From assembly GCF_040256745.1 (NCBI RefSeq), contig NZ_CP138335.1, positions 2,157,981 to 2,221,980 on the forward strand: a stretch of DNA of 64,000 nucleotides. The letters are read 5' to 3'. This stretch comes from Scrofimicrobium sp. R131 (GTDB lineage Bacteria; Actinomycetota; Actinomycetes; Actinomycetales; Actinomycetaceae). Positions 18,484-27,013 of the stretch are shown here, one piece after another (the stretch's first letter is position 1; each line of letters opens with the position of its first letter). The notes under the pieces are model-generated. The model was not told the DNA's origin. It did not search any database and was given only the letters and a program-made list of their open reading frames with translations. The translations under genes and the position numbers were made by a program.

Positions 18484-20798
18484 AGTTCCCCCTCCGAGAC
18501 GGTGGCGGTGGCCAGGCGCGGATCGGCCCCGGTCACCCGGTAGACCTCGCCGGTCAGTTCAATCTGCGCTTCCGTTTCGCGCCGGGTGCAGTCCGAGCCG
18601 ACCCACAGGTCCACCGTGCCCGGCTCGACAATTCGCTGCAGGTCGCGCCCGGTAAAGGCCAGCCTGGTGGCGGGCACGGTGAACGTGACCGTCCGGGACT
18701 GTCCCGCCGGGACCTCCACCCGCTGGTAGGCGAGGAGTTGGGCCACCGGACGAGTCACGCTGGCCACCAGGTCCTGCCCGTACAGCTGGACCACGTCGAC
18801 GCCATCGCGCGCGCTGACATTGGTGACGGTCACCTGGGCGGTGAAGGGCGCCCCGGCCTGCACCTGGGCGGGAACCCGCAGGTCGGTGTGGGTGAACTCC
18901 GAGTAGCTGAGCCCGAAGCCAAAGGGCCGAACGGGGGTCGGATCGACCGCGGAGACGCCGGTCGGTCCCCCCAGCACCGGATGCAGGTAGGTGTAGGGCT
19001 GCGCGCCGGCGGCGCGGGGAAGGGAGACGGGCAGGCGGCCGGACGGGTTGATCACCCCGGCCAGCAGATCGGCGATGGCGGGCGCGCCCTCCTCACCGGG
19101 GAAGAAGGCCTGCACGACCGCGGCCGGAGCCGACTCTGGGAGCTCCCCGTCACTACCGGCCAGCGCCCAGTCAAGGGCGTAGGGGCGTCCGGTCAGCAGC
19201 ACCAGCACCACCGGCTTGCCGGTGCGAACCAGGGCCTCCACCAGGTCTCGCTGGCGGCCGGGCAGGTTCAGGCTGTGGACGTCGTTACCCTCGCCCACCG
19301 TGCCGCGCCCAAAAAGTCCGGAGCGGTCCCCGACCGCCGCGACGATCACGTCGGCCTCCCGGGCCAGCTCGGCGGCCGCCGCGATTTGGGCGGTGATGGC
19401 GGGCGAGTCGCCCTCCGGCGGGCACCCCTCGGCCACCTCTAGTCGCGCCTCTGGGAATCGCTCACTGAGAGCTTCCCGCAGGGTGGGGATCCGCAGGTGG
19501 GGGTCCACTTCCGGGTGGTGAGCCAACACGTGGTTGGTGAAGGAGTAGCAGCCCATCAGCGGCTCGTGCGAGTCGGAGTTCGGCCCGATTAGGGCGATCC
19601 GCCCCGGGGCCGCCAGCGGCAGGATCCCGTTGTTGGCCACCAGCACCAGCGACTCGGCCGCCAGTTGGCGGGCCACCTGCCGGTTCGGAGCACTGTCCAG
19701 GTCGATCGTTTCCGGGGGCAGATCGGTCGCGGGGTCCAGCAGGCCCAGGCGTTCCTTCTGGGTCAGGACCCGCACCACCGCCCGGTCCACCAGGTGTTCG
19801 GGCAGGGCGCCGCGGCGAACCGCCTCCACCAGCAGCGGGTAGACGTCCGCGGTCGGAAGCTCCACGTCGATCCCGGCCGTCAGGGCCTGGCGGGCAGCGT
19901 CTTCGCGATCCGCGGCCACCCGATGCATCAGCTCTAGGAAGGCCACCGCGTAGTAGTCGGCCACCACCGGGCCGTCGAACTCCAGCTCACCCCGGAGCAG
20001 ATCGGTCAGGATGTGCGGGTCCGCAGCCACCGGAACGCCGTCGATGTCGGTGTAGGAGTTCATCACCGACCGGGCGTGCCCGTCGCGCAGCGCCATCTCA
20101 AACGGGGGCAGCAAAATGTCACGCAGTTCGCGCGGTCCGGCGTGAACCGGTCCGTGGTTTCGCCCGGAGGCGGAGGCAGAGTAGCCCAGGAAGTGCTTCA
20201 GGGTGGCGTCGACCCCGGCCCCCTGCAGGCCCCGGACGTAGGCGGTCCCGATCGTGCCCACCAGGTACGGGTCCTCGGCGATGGCTTCCTCGGTTCGCCC
20301 CCAGCGCGGGTCCCGGATCACATCGAGCACGGGAGCCAGTCCCTGGTGCACGCCCAGAGCCCGCATGTCCTGCCCGATCCGAGCCGCCATCTCCTCGACC
20401 AACTCCGGGTCAAAGGAGGCGCCCCAGGCGAGCGGGGTGGGGAAGGTGGTGGCCTGCCACGCGGCCAGGCCGGTCAGGCACTCTTCGTGCACCACCGCTC
20501 CGATTCCGTGTCCGGAGGCCGCCCGGATCCGTTCCTGCTCTCCCCACAGCCACCGGGCCCGATCGACCGGATCCACCGGAATCGTGCCGTAAACCCGGGT
20601 CAGGTGCCCGAGGCCGTGCTCCGACACGCGGGTGTACTCGTCGGCACTAACCATGTCCTCCTGCAGGGGCGCGACCCCGTCGTCGGGCTGGTCCAGCCAG
20701 TAGCTGACCAGCTGCGCGACTTTCTCTTCCAGGGTGAGAGCGGCCAGCAGGGATTGGACCCGAGGGGATGCCGCGGGCACGGCAGAATCAACGGACAC
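18480..20798 (-). CDS. glycoside hydrolase family 3 (beta-xylosidase/beta-glucosidase)
   Basis: A 772-residue cytoplasmic enzyme with the GH3 TIM-barrel (from residue ~15), the alpha/beta-sandwich C domain (~400-580) and a fibronectin III-like tail (~650-760). The nucleophile Asp is in GPVVADYYAV near residue 280; GRNHGPVHAGPRELRD and KHFLGYSAS are the substrate-binding segments. The motif and neighbours suggest a beta-xylosidase of the Bxl/XylA type, but beta-glucosidase is possible. GTG start with GGAG upstream. It lies 24 nt after the MalG-type permease gene and overlaps GH43 by 4 nt. Confidence 0.9.
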   Translation of the reverse strand: MSVDSAVPAASPRVQSLLAALTLEEKVAQLVSYWLDQPDDGVAPLQEDMVSADEYTRVSEHGLGHLTRVYGTIPVDPVDRARWLWGEQERIRAASGHGIGAVVHEECLTGLAAWQATTFPTPLAWGASFDPELVEEMAARIGQDMRALGVHQGLAPVLDVIRDPRWGRTEEAIAEDPYLVGTIGTAYVRGLQGAGVDATLKHFLGYSASASGRNHGPVHAGPRELRDILLPPFEMALRDGHARSVMNSYTDIDGVPVAADPHILTDLLRGELEFDGPVVADYYAVAFLELMHRVAADREDAARQALTAGIDVELPTADVYPLLVEAVRRGALPEHLVDRAVVRVLTQKERLGLLDPATDLPPETIDLDSAPNRQVARQLAAESLVLVANNGILPLAAPGRIALIGPNSDSHEPLMGCYSFTNHVLAHHPEVDPHLRIPTLREALSERFPEARLEVAEGCPPEGDSPAITAQIAAAAELAREADVIVAAVGDRSGLFGRGTVGEGNDVHSLNLPGRQRDLVEALVRTGKPVVLVLLTGRPYALDWALAGSDGELPESAPAAVVQAFFPGEEGAPAIADLLAGVINPSGRLPVSLPRAAGAQPYTYLHPVLGGPTGVSAVDPTPVRPFGFGLSYSEFTHTDLRVPAQVQAGAPFTAQVTVTNVSARDGVDVVQLYGQDLVASVTRPVAQLLAYQRVEVPAGQSRTVTFTVPATRLAFTGRDLQRIVEPGTVDLWVGSDCTRRETEAQIELTGEVYRVTGADPRLATATVSEGEL

Positions 20799-20822
20799 TG
20801 CTACTCCATTCGTAGTGGTAAA

Positions 20823-21689
20823 TCAGCCCTTGACCGCTCCGGCCAGCCCACCCACAATTCGCCGTTGGAACAGGGAGAAGAAAATCAGGGCTGGCAGCAT
20901 GGCCAGGGAGGTGAAGGCGAGCACGCGGGCCGTATCGACCGAGTACTCAGAGGCGAAGTTGGCCACCCCGAGCGGGATGGTGAACTTCTTGGAATCGCTC
21001 AGCAGGAACAGCGGCAACATGTAGCTGTTCCAGCTGTTGACGAAGGCCAGGATGCCGGTGGTGATCACCCCGGGCATGGCCAGTGGAATCAGCATCCGCC
21101 AGAAGAAGCCGAGGCGGGAGCACCCGTCAATTTCGGCCGCCTCGCGAATCTCAGCCGGAATCGCGCGCAGGAACGGAACCAGAATGATGACGGTCATCGG
21201 TAGTGCGAACGCCACCTGCGGCAGAATCACCCCAACCAGGTTGTTGGTCAGGTGCATCTTCATCAGCAGGATGTACAGCGGGGTGATCGCCACCGTCAGC
21301 GGGAACATCAGGCCCGCGGTGAACAGGGTGTAGAAGAACCCGGAGCTGCGGAAACGGTAGGCCGCCAGCGCGTAGGAAGCCATCAGGCCCAGGACCACCA
21401 CCAGCAGCGTGGTGGCGATGGCGACCACCAGCGAGTTGCCCATCTGCACCCAGAAGGTGCCCGAGCTGAGCACCGCTCGGTAGTTTTCCACCTGCCACGG
21501 GTTTGGCCACCCGGCCGGGTCAACCGTGATCTGAGAGTTGGTTCGGAACCCGCCGACCACCAGGTACAGGACCGGGGCGATCACCGCGGAGACGATGATC
21601 AGCGCCAGGGCGTAGACCCCGAAGTTGGGCCAGCGTCCGTGTCCCCAAAGGGGTGTGGCCCGGTTCGAGCGGACAGTCGCAGCACTCAT
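20823..21689 (-). CDS. carbohydrate ABC transporter permease (MalG type)
   Basis: A 288-residue inner-membrane protein with six predicted helices and the EAA loop EAAEIDGCSRLGFFWRMLIP that contacts the ATPase. Members of the CUT1 family import oligosaccharides. Start overlaps the stop of the MalF-type partner (ATGA, 21686-21689). No ATPase gene is present in the locus, so the system probably uses a shared MsiK-like ATPase encoded elsewhere, as is common in Actinobacteria. Confidence 0.93.
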   Translation of the reverse strand: MSAATVRSNRATPLWGHGRWPNFGVYALALIIVSAVIAPVLYLVVGGFRTNSQITVDPAGWPNPWQVENYRAVLSSGTFWVQMGNSLVVAIATTLLVVVLGLMASYALAAYRFRSSGFFYTLFTAGLMFPLTVAITPLYILLMKMHLTNNLVGVILPQVAFALPMTVIILVPFLRAIPAEIREAAEIDGCSRLGFFWRMLIPLAMPGVITTGILAFVNSWNSYMLPLFLLSDSKKFTIPLGVANFASEYSVDTARVLAFTSLAMLPALIFFSLFQRRIVGGLAGAVKG

Positions 21690-22714
21690 TTGCGGCCTCG
21701 CTTTCGGTGGCGGGTGTCCCCCGAGTTCCCGGTCAGGGCACCTTCGGTGTCCCGGCTGAGGACAAAGCGCTGGTAAACCAGGGCGATGATCAGGGAGATG
21801 ATGAACATGACGACGGCGACGGCGTTACCGAACCCGTAGTTGCCGGAGAGGCGACCGTTGAGGGCCATGTACCAGGCCATGGTCGAGACCCCGGCGGTAT
21901 CCGCAATGTACTGACCCCAGATGATGTAGACCAGGTCGAACAGTTGCAGTGATCCGATGATCGAGAGGAACGCCCAGATCCGGATGGTGGGGCCGAGCAG
22001 GGGCAGGGTGATCCGACGCTGGGTCTGCCAGAAGGTGGCGCCGTCAATGGCGGCCGCCTCGTACAGTTCCGTCGGGATTCCCTGCAGGCCGGCCAGGAAG
22101 AGGACGACGGCAAAGCCGACGTACTTCCAGGTCAGGATCACCATCAGCGACCAAATCGCATAGTTCGGGTTGGCGAGCCAGTCGCGGGCCCAACTTTCGA
22201 GGCCCATGTTGGCCAGGAACCCGTTTAGGGCGCCGTTGGTGGACAGAATCAGGCTCCAGCCCACGCCCACGATCGCTTCAGAAATAACGTAGGGCACGAA
22301 GATGAGGACCCGGATGGCGGTCTGTCCGCGCATTTTCCGGTTCATCAGCAGCGCCAGGGCCAGGGCAATTGGGCCCTGGAACACCAGGGACAGCACCACG
22401 ATGAACAGGTTGTGCTTGAGGGCGTTCAGGAAGGTCGGGTCGGTCAGGATCACCCGGTAGTTCTGCAGACCGATGAAGTCCGTCGCCGGGCCAAATCCGT
22501 TCCACCGGAAGAACCCGTAGTAGGCGGCCATGAAGACCGGGAAGATGACGAAGGTGAGGAAGAGGAGGACTGCCGGGCCAAGGAGGACTGCGATCTCCAA
22601 CCTGGTCCGGGTGGAAGGGCGGGACCGGCGCCGGGACTCCTGTGCGGGAGTCCCGACGTCCGGTCCACCGGTCCGGGCAGTCACTGCGGGAGCTAGCTGC
22701 TGGGACATTGTCAT
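21686..22714 (-). CDS. carbohydrate ABC transporter permease (MalF type)
   Basis: A 342-residue CUT1 permease. A basic, Ser/Arg-rich cytoplasmic N-terminus precedes six helices; the EAA loop is YEAAAIDGATFWQTQRRITL. It pairs with the MalG-type protein encoded downstream and with the lipoprotein encoded 15 nt upstream. An alternative start is the ATG two codons further (MSQQLAP). Confidence 0.93.
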   Translation of the reverse strand: MTMSQQLAPAVTARTGGPDVGTPAQESRRRSRPSTRTRLEIAVLLGPAVLLFLTFVIFPVFMAAYYGFFRWNGFGPATDFIGLQNYRVILTDPTFLNALKHNLFIVVLSLVFQGPIALALALLMNRKMRGQTAIRVLIFVPYVISEAIVGVGWSLILSTNGALNGFLANMGLESWARDWLANPNYAIWSLMVILTWKYVGFAVVLFLAGLQGIPTELYEAAAIDGATFWQTQRRITLPLLGPTIRIWAFLSIIGSLQLFDLVYIIWGQYIADTAGVSTMAWYMALNGRLSGNYGFGNAVAVVMFIISLIIALVYQRFVLSRDTEGALTGNSGDTRHRKRGRK

Positions 22715-22729
22715 TTGATCCGGCTAGGC

Positions 22730-24049
22730 TCAGCCCTTGGCGGCTGCGTCGTTGACTCGCTGGGTCAACTGAGCGGGATCCAGGTTGCCGGCCAGCATGT
22801 CGACCACGGCCGCGTTGACCGCGTTGCCGACGTTCTGTCCGAGCATGGTGTCCAGCCAAACGATCACGTAGGGAGCCTCGTTGTAGGCCTCCAGGATCTG
22901 CTTCATGGCCGGATCCTCGATCACGCCCTGCGCGTCCTTGCTGGCGGGCAGGGTGGCGAAGGCCTGAGCGTACTCTTCCTGGTATTTCTGTCCCATGAAG
23001 AAGTTCAGGAAGTCGACGCACTCTGCGGGCGCATCCACGTAGCAGGAGTAGCCGTCGACGCCACCCATCATGGCGCCGGGCTCACCCTTGCCTCCCTCAA
23101 CTTCGGGGAACGGGAACCAGCGCAGGTCGGCCAGCGCCTGCTGGTCCGGGGTCAGGTCCTTGATCACGCCGACGTTCCAGGCACCCATCAGTTCCATGGC
23201 CGCCTTGTGGTTGGCAACCAGGCCCGCGGAGGAGCCGGCCCCCTGCTGGGCGGGAGTGGTCAGGAAGCCCTCGTTGAAGGGCTTGGTGGCGGCGAAGGCC
23301 TGCAGGTCCTGGGCCGCGGTGGTCCAGCACTCGTTGGTCAGCTCACGGGCGGCACCGTCGGTGTCGAACACCTCGCGGGGGCACTCGCGCAGGGCGAAGA
23401 AGTAGAACCAGTGGGCGGCCGGCCAGGCGTCCTTCCCACCCAGGGCGATCGGTTCGACCCCGGTGGCGCGCAGCTTCTCAACTGCCGCTTCCAGGTCGGG
23501 CACGGTGGTCGGGGTCTCGGTGATCCCGGCGTCGTTGAACAGGTCTTCGGCGTAGAAAATCCCGCCGGGAAGAATAGCCACCGGCATGCCGTAGACGGCG
23601 CCGTCAACACTGAAGGCCTGGAGGGCAGCATCCCCCACCGCAGCCTTGGTTTCGGCCGAAATCTTGTCGGTCAGGTCCATCACCTGACCGGCGTGAACCA
23701 CGTCGGCCAGCTTGCCGCCACCGCGAGCCATGAAGATGTCGGGGGCGTCCCCGGCCTGGAGCGCGTTTTGCAGCTTGCCGTCCATGTCTTCGTTCTGGAT
23801 GGCCTGAATTTCAATCTTCACACCCGGGTTGGCCTCTTCGAAGGCCGCGACGGTGTTTTCCCAATATTCTTTGCCTTCACCGGTGGTGGAGTTGTGCCAG
23901 AAGGTCATGGTGACGTTCTTGGTTTCGCCGGAGGCAGACCCGCCATCACCCGAGGGGGCCGAGTCACCTCCCGAACCACAGGCAGCTAGGACGAGCATCG
24001 CGGCGGCCGAGGTCGCGGCGAGCATCGTTGCTCTCGTTTGTCGCTTCAT
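22730..24049 (-). CDS. sugar ABC transporter solute-binding lipoprotein
   Basis: A 439-residue extracytoplasmic binding protein. The N-terminus is a lipoprotein signal with lipobox LVLAAC (Cys near residue 24), followed by a Gly/Ser linker and the SBP_bac_1 fold (VTMTFWHNSTTGEG, FEEANPGVKIEIQAIQNEDM). It delivers a sugar, most likely xylo- or arabinoxylo-oligosaccharide, to the two permeases. First gene of the operon; its promoter region carries LacI-type operators. Confidence 0.93.
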   Translation of the reverse strand: MKRQTRATMLAATSAAAMLVLAACGSGGDSAPSGDGGSASGETKNVTMTFWHNSTTGEGKEYWENTVAAFEEANPGVKIEIQAIQNEDMDGKLQNALQAGDAPDIFMARGGGKLADVVHAGQVMDLTDKISAETKAAVGDAALQAFSVDGAVYGMPVAILPGGIFYAEDLFNDAGITETPTTVPDLEAAVEKLRATGVEPIALGGKDAWPAAHWFYFFALRECPREVFDTDGAARELTNECWTTAAQDLQAFAATKPFNEGFLTTPAQQGAGSSAGLVANHKAAMELMGAWNVGVIKDLTPDQQALADLRWFPFPEVEGGKGEPGAMMGGVDGYSCYVDAPAECVDFLNFFMGQKYQEEYAQAFATLPASKDAQGVIEDPAMKQILEAYNEAPYVIVWLDTMLGQNVGNAVNAAVVDMLAGNLDPAQLTQRVNDAAAKG

Positions 24050-24127
24050 TTGTGCTACTCGCTTTCTTCACAGCTGGACACTGGTGGACAGTCGGCTCTG
24101 ATCTGGAACGAGTCGGGCGGTTTCGTC

Positions 24128-24142
24128 ATCGAAACTATCGGA
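24128..24142 (-). promoter_or_regulatory. putative LacI operator O1 at the transporter promoter
   Basis: A 15-nt site ending in TATCGGA, 11 of 15 positions identical to the perfect operator at 24269-24283. It lies about 20 nt downstream of the predicted transcription start of the solute-binding protein operon, where a bound repressor would block elongation. A second half-site (TTATCCGA) is adjacent at 24146-24153. Confidence 0.5.
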
Positions 24143-24166
24143 AACTTATCCGACATCGTTGGGTCT

Positions 24167-24195
24167 AACCTAGCGACTAGGTCCGGCCAGGTCAA
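24167..24195 (-). promoter_or_regulatory. promoter of the xylan transporter/glycosidase operon
   Basis: On the minus strand TTGACC (24190-24195) and TAGGTT (24167-24172) are separated by exactly 17 nt, 5 of 6 and 4 of 6 matches to sigma-70/HrdB consensus. The expected start near 24160 leaves a 110-nt leader containing operator O1. Confidence 0.65.
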
Positions 24196-24268
24196 GCATC
24201 TTTAGTCCATTAAGGTAACGAAATGGTTACAAAGGCCTGGTCAGGGTCAGTTTCTAGTCAAGTCACAC

Positions 24269-24283
24269 TCCGATATTATCGGA
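24269..24283. promoter_or_regulatory. perfect 15-nt LacI-type operator
   Basis: TCCGATA-T-TATCGGA is a perfect palindrome around one central base. The same core recurs near both flanking promoters, which makes it the best guess at the binding site of the adjacent LacI protein. Confidence 0.6.
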
Positions 24284-24462
24284 TCGGCTATCGCAGTTTG
24301 ACCGGGTCGAGCACCGGCGGGATCGCGGCCCAAATCCGCCTCGACATCGAGAGATCTGCTGCGCACTCCGGGAGCACTCTGGGCCTCGTTGCCCAGCTTT
24401 GGCGACCTGACTCGCCTCCCCGAGCCGGTCCCCGCCGGCTCGGCCACCCTCTACCATTGTCG

Positions 24463-24479
24463 TTTCGAAAGTTTTCGGA
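24463..24479. promoter_or_regulatory. operator-like palindrome
   Basis: CGAAA-GT-TTTCG is a perfect inverted repeat followed by GA, so its right half (TTTCGGA) resembles TATCGGA of the other sites. It may be an extra LacI-family site. Confidence 0.35.
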
Positions 24480-24576
24480 AAGGTGTCGGAATCAAGTTCC
24501 CGCCTAGTTCCGGGCTCAATCGTGAGGATCGAGCCCCGCAAGAGTGCCAGTTCACAGGGTTTGCGCCGCAAGTCGA

Positions 24577-24609
24577 TGGCCAACCCAGGTCCGTCCCGAT
24601 ACTATCGGA
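24577..24609 (+). promoter_or_regulatory. lacI promoter with overlapping operator
   Basis: TGGCCA (24577-24582) and TACTAT (24600-24605) are 17 nt apart. An operator at 24595-24609 (13 of 15 identical to the perfect site) covers the -10 hexamer, which would give autorepression. GAGGAG at 24624-24629 precedes ATG 24634. Confidence 0.5.
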
Positions 24610-24633
24610 GCAGCTATCAGATCGAGGAGCACC

Positions 24634-25614
24634 ATGGCCACCATCGCCAGCATTGCCGAATCACTGGGCGTCTCAGTTCCCACCGTGTCGAAGGTGCTGA
24701 ACGGACGCCCCGACGTCGCCCCCGCGACCCGCAACCGGGTCGAGGCCGCCCTCAAGGCTGCCAACTACCAGCGGCGGGGCTCGGGCCGCTCCACCTCGTC
24801 CGTCGTCGAACTGGTCATGCACACGATCGAGAGCCCCTGGGCGCTGGAAGTGATCCAGGGGGTGCAGACCGCGGCCGAAGCCGAAGACCTGTCGGTCGTC
24901 CTGACCGGACTGAGCGGCAGCCACCAGCCCGGCAGCGGCTGGGTCGACGGCGTGTTGGAGCGCAAGCCCGTCGGGGTGATCCTGGTGCTGACCGAAATCG
25001 ACGTCGAGCAGCAGCGCCGCCTCCAGTCGCGAAACATCCCCTTCGTCCTGGTCGACACCTACGGCGAGGTCGGCCCGACCATGCCCACGGTGGGCTCGAA
25101 CAACTGGCACGGGGGCCTGGTGGCCACCCAGCACCTGCTGGACCTGGGCCACGAGCGGATCGGGATCATCTCCGGGCCGCAGGAATACCTCTGTTCGCGG
25201 GCCCGGGTGTCGGGCTACCGCAGTGCCCACGAGGCGGCCGGCCTGGAATGGGATCCGGCGCTGCTGCGCTGGGGTGACTTCGCCCTGGACGGCGGCTACC
25301 GCTACGGGATGGAACTGCTGTCACGGCCGGATCGTCCGACCGCGATCTTCGCCGGCTCGGACTACCAGGCGCTCGGCGTCCTGCGAGCCGCGCGCGAGTT
25401 AAACCTGAGCGTGCCCGAAGATCTGTCCCTGGTGGGATACGACAACGTTCCCCTGGCCAGTTGGATCTCGCCCACTTTGACCACCGTCAACCAGCCGCTG
25501 AAAGAGATGGCGGCGACCGCCACCCGGATGGTGCTGGACCAGTCCTCCCTGCCCAGTCGGATCGAGTTGTCGACCGCCCTGGTGCAGGGCGAATCAACCG
25601 CGCCGCTCGGCTAG
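24634..25614 (+). CDS. LacI-family transcriptional repressor of xylan locus
   Basis: A 326-residue regulator with an N-terminal LacI helix-turn-helix (IAESLGVSVPTVSKVLNGRP, residues 5-24) and a type I periplasmic-binding-like effector domain. The hinge region follows near residue 45-60. It is divergent from the xylan transporter/glycosidase operon, and operators of one family lie at both promoters, so it probably represses both and releases DNA on binding a xylo-oligosaccharide or xylose. Start ATG follows GAGGAG by 4 nt. Its 3' end overlaps the convergent esterase gene by 21 bp. Confidence 0.92.
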   Translation: MATIASIAESLGVSVPTVSKVLNGRPDVAPATRNRVEAALKAANYQRRGSGRSTSSVVELVMHTIESPWALEVIQGVQTAAEAEDLSVVLTGLSGSHQPGSGWVDGVLERKPVGVILVLTEIDVEQQRRLQSRNIPFVLVDTYGEVGPTMPTVGSNNWHGGLVATQHLLDLGHERIGIISGPQEYLCSRARVSGYRSAHEAAGLEWDPALLRWGDFALDGGYRYGMELLSRPDRPTAIFAGSDYQALGVLRAARELNLSVPEDLSLVGYDNVPLASWISPTLTTVNQPLKEMAATATRMVLDQSSLPSRIELSTALVQGESTAPLG

Positions 25615-26556
25615 CCACTCCATCTGGGCCCGGACCTGGTGTCCGCCTCCGCCCTCGTGTCCGTTGAACGGGTAGACCTTGATTTCGGCCGGCCCACCGT
25701 AGCTGTTCTTGGCCGCGAATACGGTCGAAGGTGGGGTCACCTCGTCCATCAGACCCACCGAGAACAGGGCCGGAGCCGTGGCCCGGGCCCCCAAGTTGAC
25801 CGTGTCGAAGTAGGCCAGGGTGGCAAACGTCTGCTCAACCCGGTCGCGATTCACCGACAGGTACTCGACGATCTCCTGGTACGGGAACGCGTTGGTCAGC
25901 CCAACCGCGCGGGGGAAGCAACTCAGGAACGGCACGTCGGGCAGGGCCGCCCAGACCCGCGGGTTCAGCGCGGTGGCTGCAATGGTCAGCGCCCCGCCTT
26001 GGGATCCGCCGGCGGCAACTATTCGTCCCGCTCCCGGCAGGCAGGCGGCAGCTTCGATCGCGTGGTGGGCATCGACGAAAGCACGGCGGTAAAAGTAGGT
26101 TTCGGGCGACTCGATCCCCCGGGTCATGAACCCCGGGTGTCCGCGGCCGGCCGGCCCCGGATCGTCGGTGCTGCCCCCGGACCCCCAGTTTCCGCCCTGG
26201 CCCCGAACATCCACCCGCAGGTAGTTGTAACCGGCGGCCACCCACTCCAGGTGCTCTCCGGGCAGGTCCCGCCCACCGCCGTAGCCGGGAAAATCCACCA
26301 CCGTGGCCCACGGCTCCGGGCCGCCTACCGGCTGCAGGTACCAGGCGTGGATCGGCTGACCCCCAAAACCGCGAAAGGTGACGTCGTAGGCGGCGACACT
26401 GCGCAGGTACGGCGCGGCGGGGGTGAAGGTCAGCGTCGAAGAGTCAAACGGGTGCTCCGCCAGGGTCTGGCTCCAGAAACGATCAAAGTCGGCCGGCTCA
26501 TTGGCGGCGGGCCGATACGTTTCCAGTTCGGACAGGGGCAGATCAAAGAATGCCAT
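25594..26556 (-). CDS. acetyl xylan esterase / cephalosporin-C deacetylase (CE7)
   Basis: A 320-residue cytoplasmic alpha/beta-hydrolase of the AXE1 family, which removes acetyl groups from imported xylo-oligosaccharides. The catalytic Ser is in GGSQGG near residue 179, Asp in MDEVTPPST and His in NGHEGGG near the C-terminus. The RGQGG segment of CE7 enzymes is present (DVRGQGGNWG). Start ATG 26556 with AAAGAGAG about 8 nt upstream. It complements the neighbouring GH3/GH43 set. No match to the LacI operator is visible upstream. Confidence 0.9.
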   Translation of the reverse strand: MAFFDLPLSELETYRPAANEPADFDRFWSQTLAEHPFDSSTLTFTPAAPYLRSVAAYDVTFRGFGGQPIHAWYLQPVGGPEPWATVVDFPGYGGGRDLPGEHLEWVAAGYNYLRVDVRGQGGNWGSGGSTDDPGPAGRGHPGFMTRGIESPETYFYRRAFVDAHHAIEAAACLPGAGRIVAAGGSQGGALTIAATALNPRVWAALPDVPFLSCFPRAVGLTNAFPYQEIVEYLSVNRDRVEQTFATLAYFDTVNLGARATAPALFSVGLMDEVTPPSTVFAAKNSYGGPAEIKVYPFNGHEGGGGHQVRAQMEWLAERRG

Positions 26557-26576
26557 TCGTTTTCTCTCTTTTCTAT

Positions 26577-26606
26577 GCAAAAGCGCCCCGGACCGAGATC
26601 CGAGGC
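26577..26606 (-). terminator. terminator after cold-shock gene
   Basis: In the minus-strand sense GCCTCGGA, loop TCTCGG, TCCGGGGC (8 bp with one G-T), then GCTTTTGC. It lies between the cold-shock stop and the esterase start and probably ends the cold-shock transcript. Confidence 0.6.
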
Positions 26607-26632
26607 ACTTCGCGATGTCTACAGCGAGCTAA

Positions 26633-26842
26633 TTAGCCGTTGAGACGAACAATCTCCGAAGCCTGCAGGCCCTTGGGGCCGGTGGTGATTTCGAACTCAA
26701 CCTTTTCGCCCTCATCGAGAGAACGGAAACCGTTGGACTGGATGTTCGAGTAGTGGGCGAACACATCATCGGACCCGTCATCCGGGGTGATGAAGCCGTA
26801 GCCCTTTTCGGAGTTGAACCATTTGACAACGCCAGTGGTCAT
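26633..26842 (-). CDS. cold-shock protein, CspA family
   Basis: A 69-residue single-domain RNA/DNA chaperone. The RNP1-like [11 protein letters not shown] and RNP2-like DVFAHYSNI motifs are present at residues ~13-34. Start ATG 26842 with AGAGGAA upstream. The reading frame is open upstream, but the family starts exactly here ([14 protein letters not shown]). A leader of about 115 nt runs from a TACACT -10-like element (minus strand, 26966-26971), in keeping with the long 5' leaders of cold-shock mRNAs. Confidence 0.95.
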   Translation of the reverse strand: MTTGVVKWFNSEKGYGFITPDDGSDDVFAHYSNIQSNGFRSLDEGEKVEFEITTGPKGLQASEIVRLNG

Positions 26843-26965
26843 TACTGTGCATTCCTCTGCAATAGGTGGCCATTCCCGGTTTTGGGAACGGGCAGTACTC
26901 TTGTCCGTTGCATACCACCGGAGGAACCGCATAGCACTGCAATGAAACTTGAAACTACATGCTCT

Positions 26966-26971
26966 AGTGTA
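26966..26971 (-). promoter_or_regulatory. -10-like element for cold-shock gene
   Basis: The minus strand reads TACACT. A transcript from here would have a leader of roughly 115 nt holding a small TTCCC/GGGAA hairpin. No strong -35. Confidence 0.3.
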
Positions 26972-27013
26972 GACCAGTTGTCACGCGGCGGGAATAGAGT
27001 CGCCGCACACCAT

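Larger units (their letters stand above)
24050..24633. other. divergent regulatory region of the xylan locus
   Basis: A 584-bp gap between the solute-binding protein gene and lacI. It holds one clear promoter for the operon, a probable one for lacI, and four related palindromic sites (listed separately). No open frame in it looks coding. A CGAAA/TTTCG palindrome at 24466-24477 lies about halfway between the perfect operator at 24269 and lacI. Confidence 0.7.

Noticed and set aside
19521..19540. Further CACGTG sites (for example near 17678, 19528, 33719 and 35311) as additional parS sites
   Set aside because: They share only the CACGTG core; the flanking GTTTC/GAAAC arms are missing.
22715..23989. 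Plus-strand frame of 424 codons opposite the solute-binding protein
   Set aside because: Antisense shadow of the lipoprotein gene; composition is typical of antisense translation and no start signal is present.
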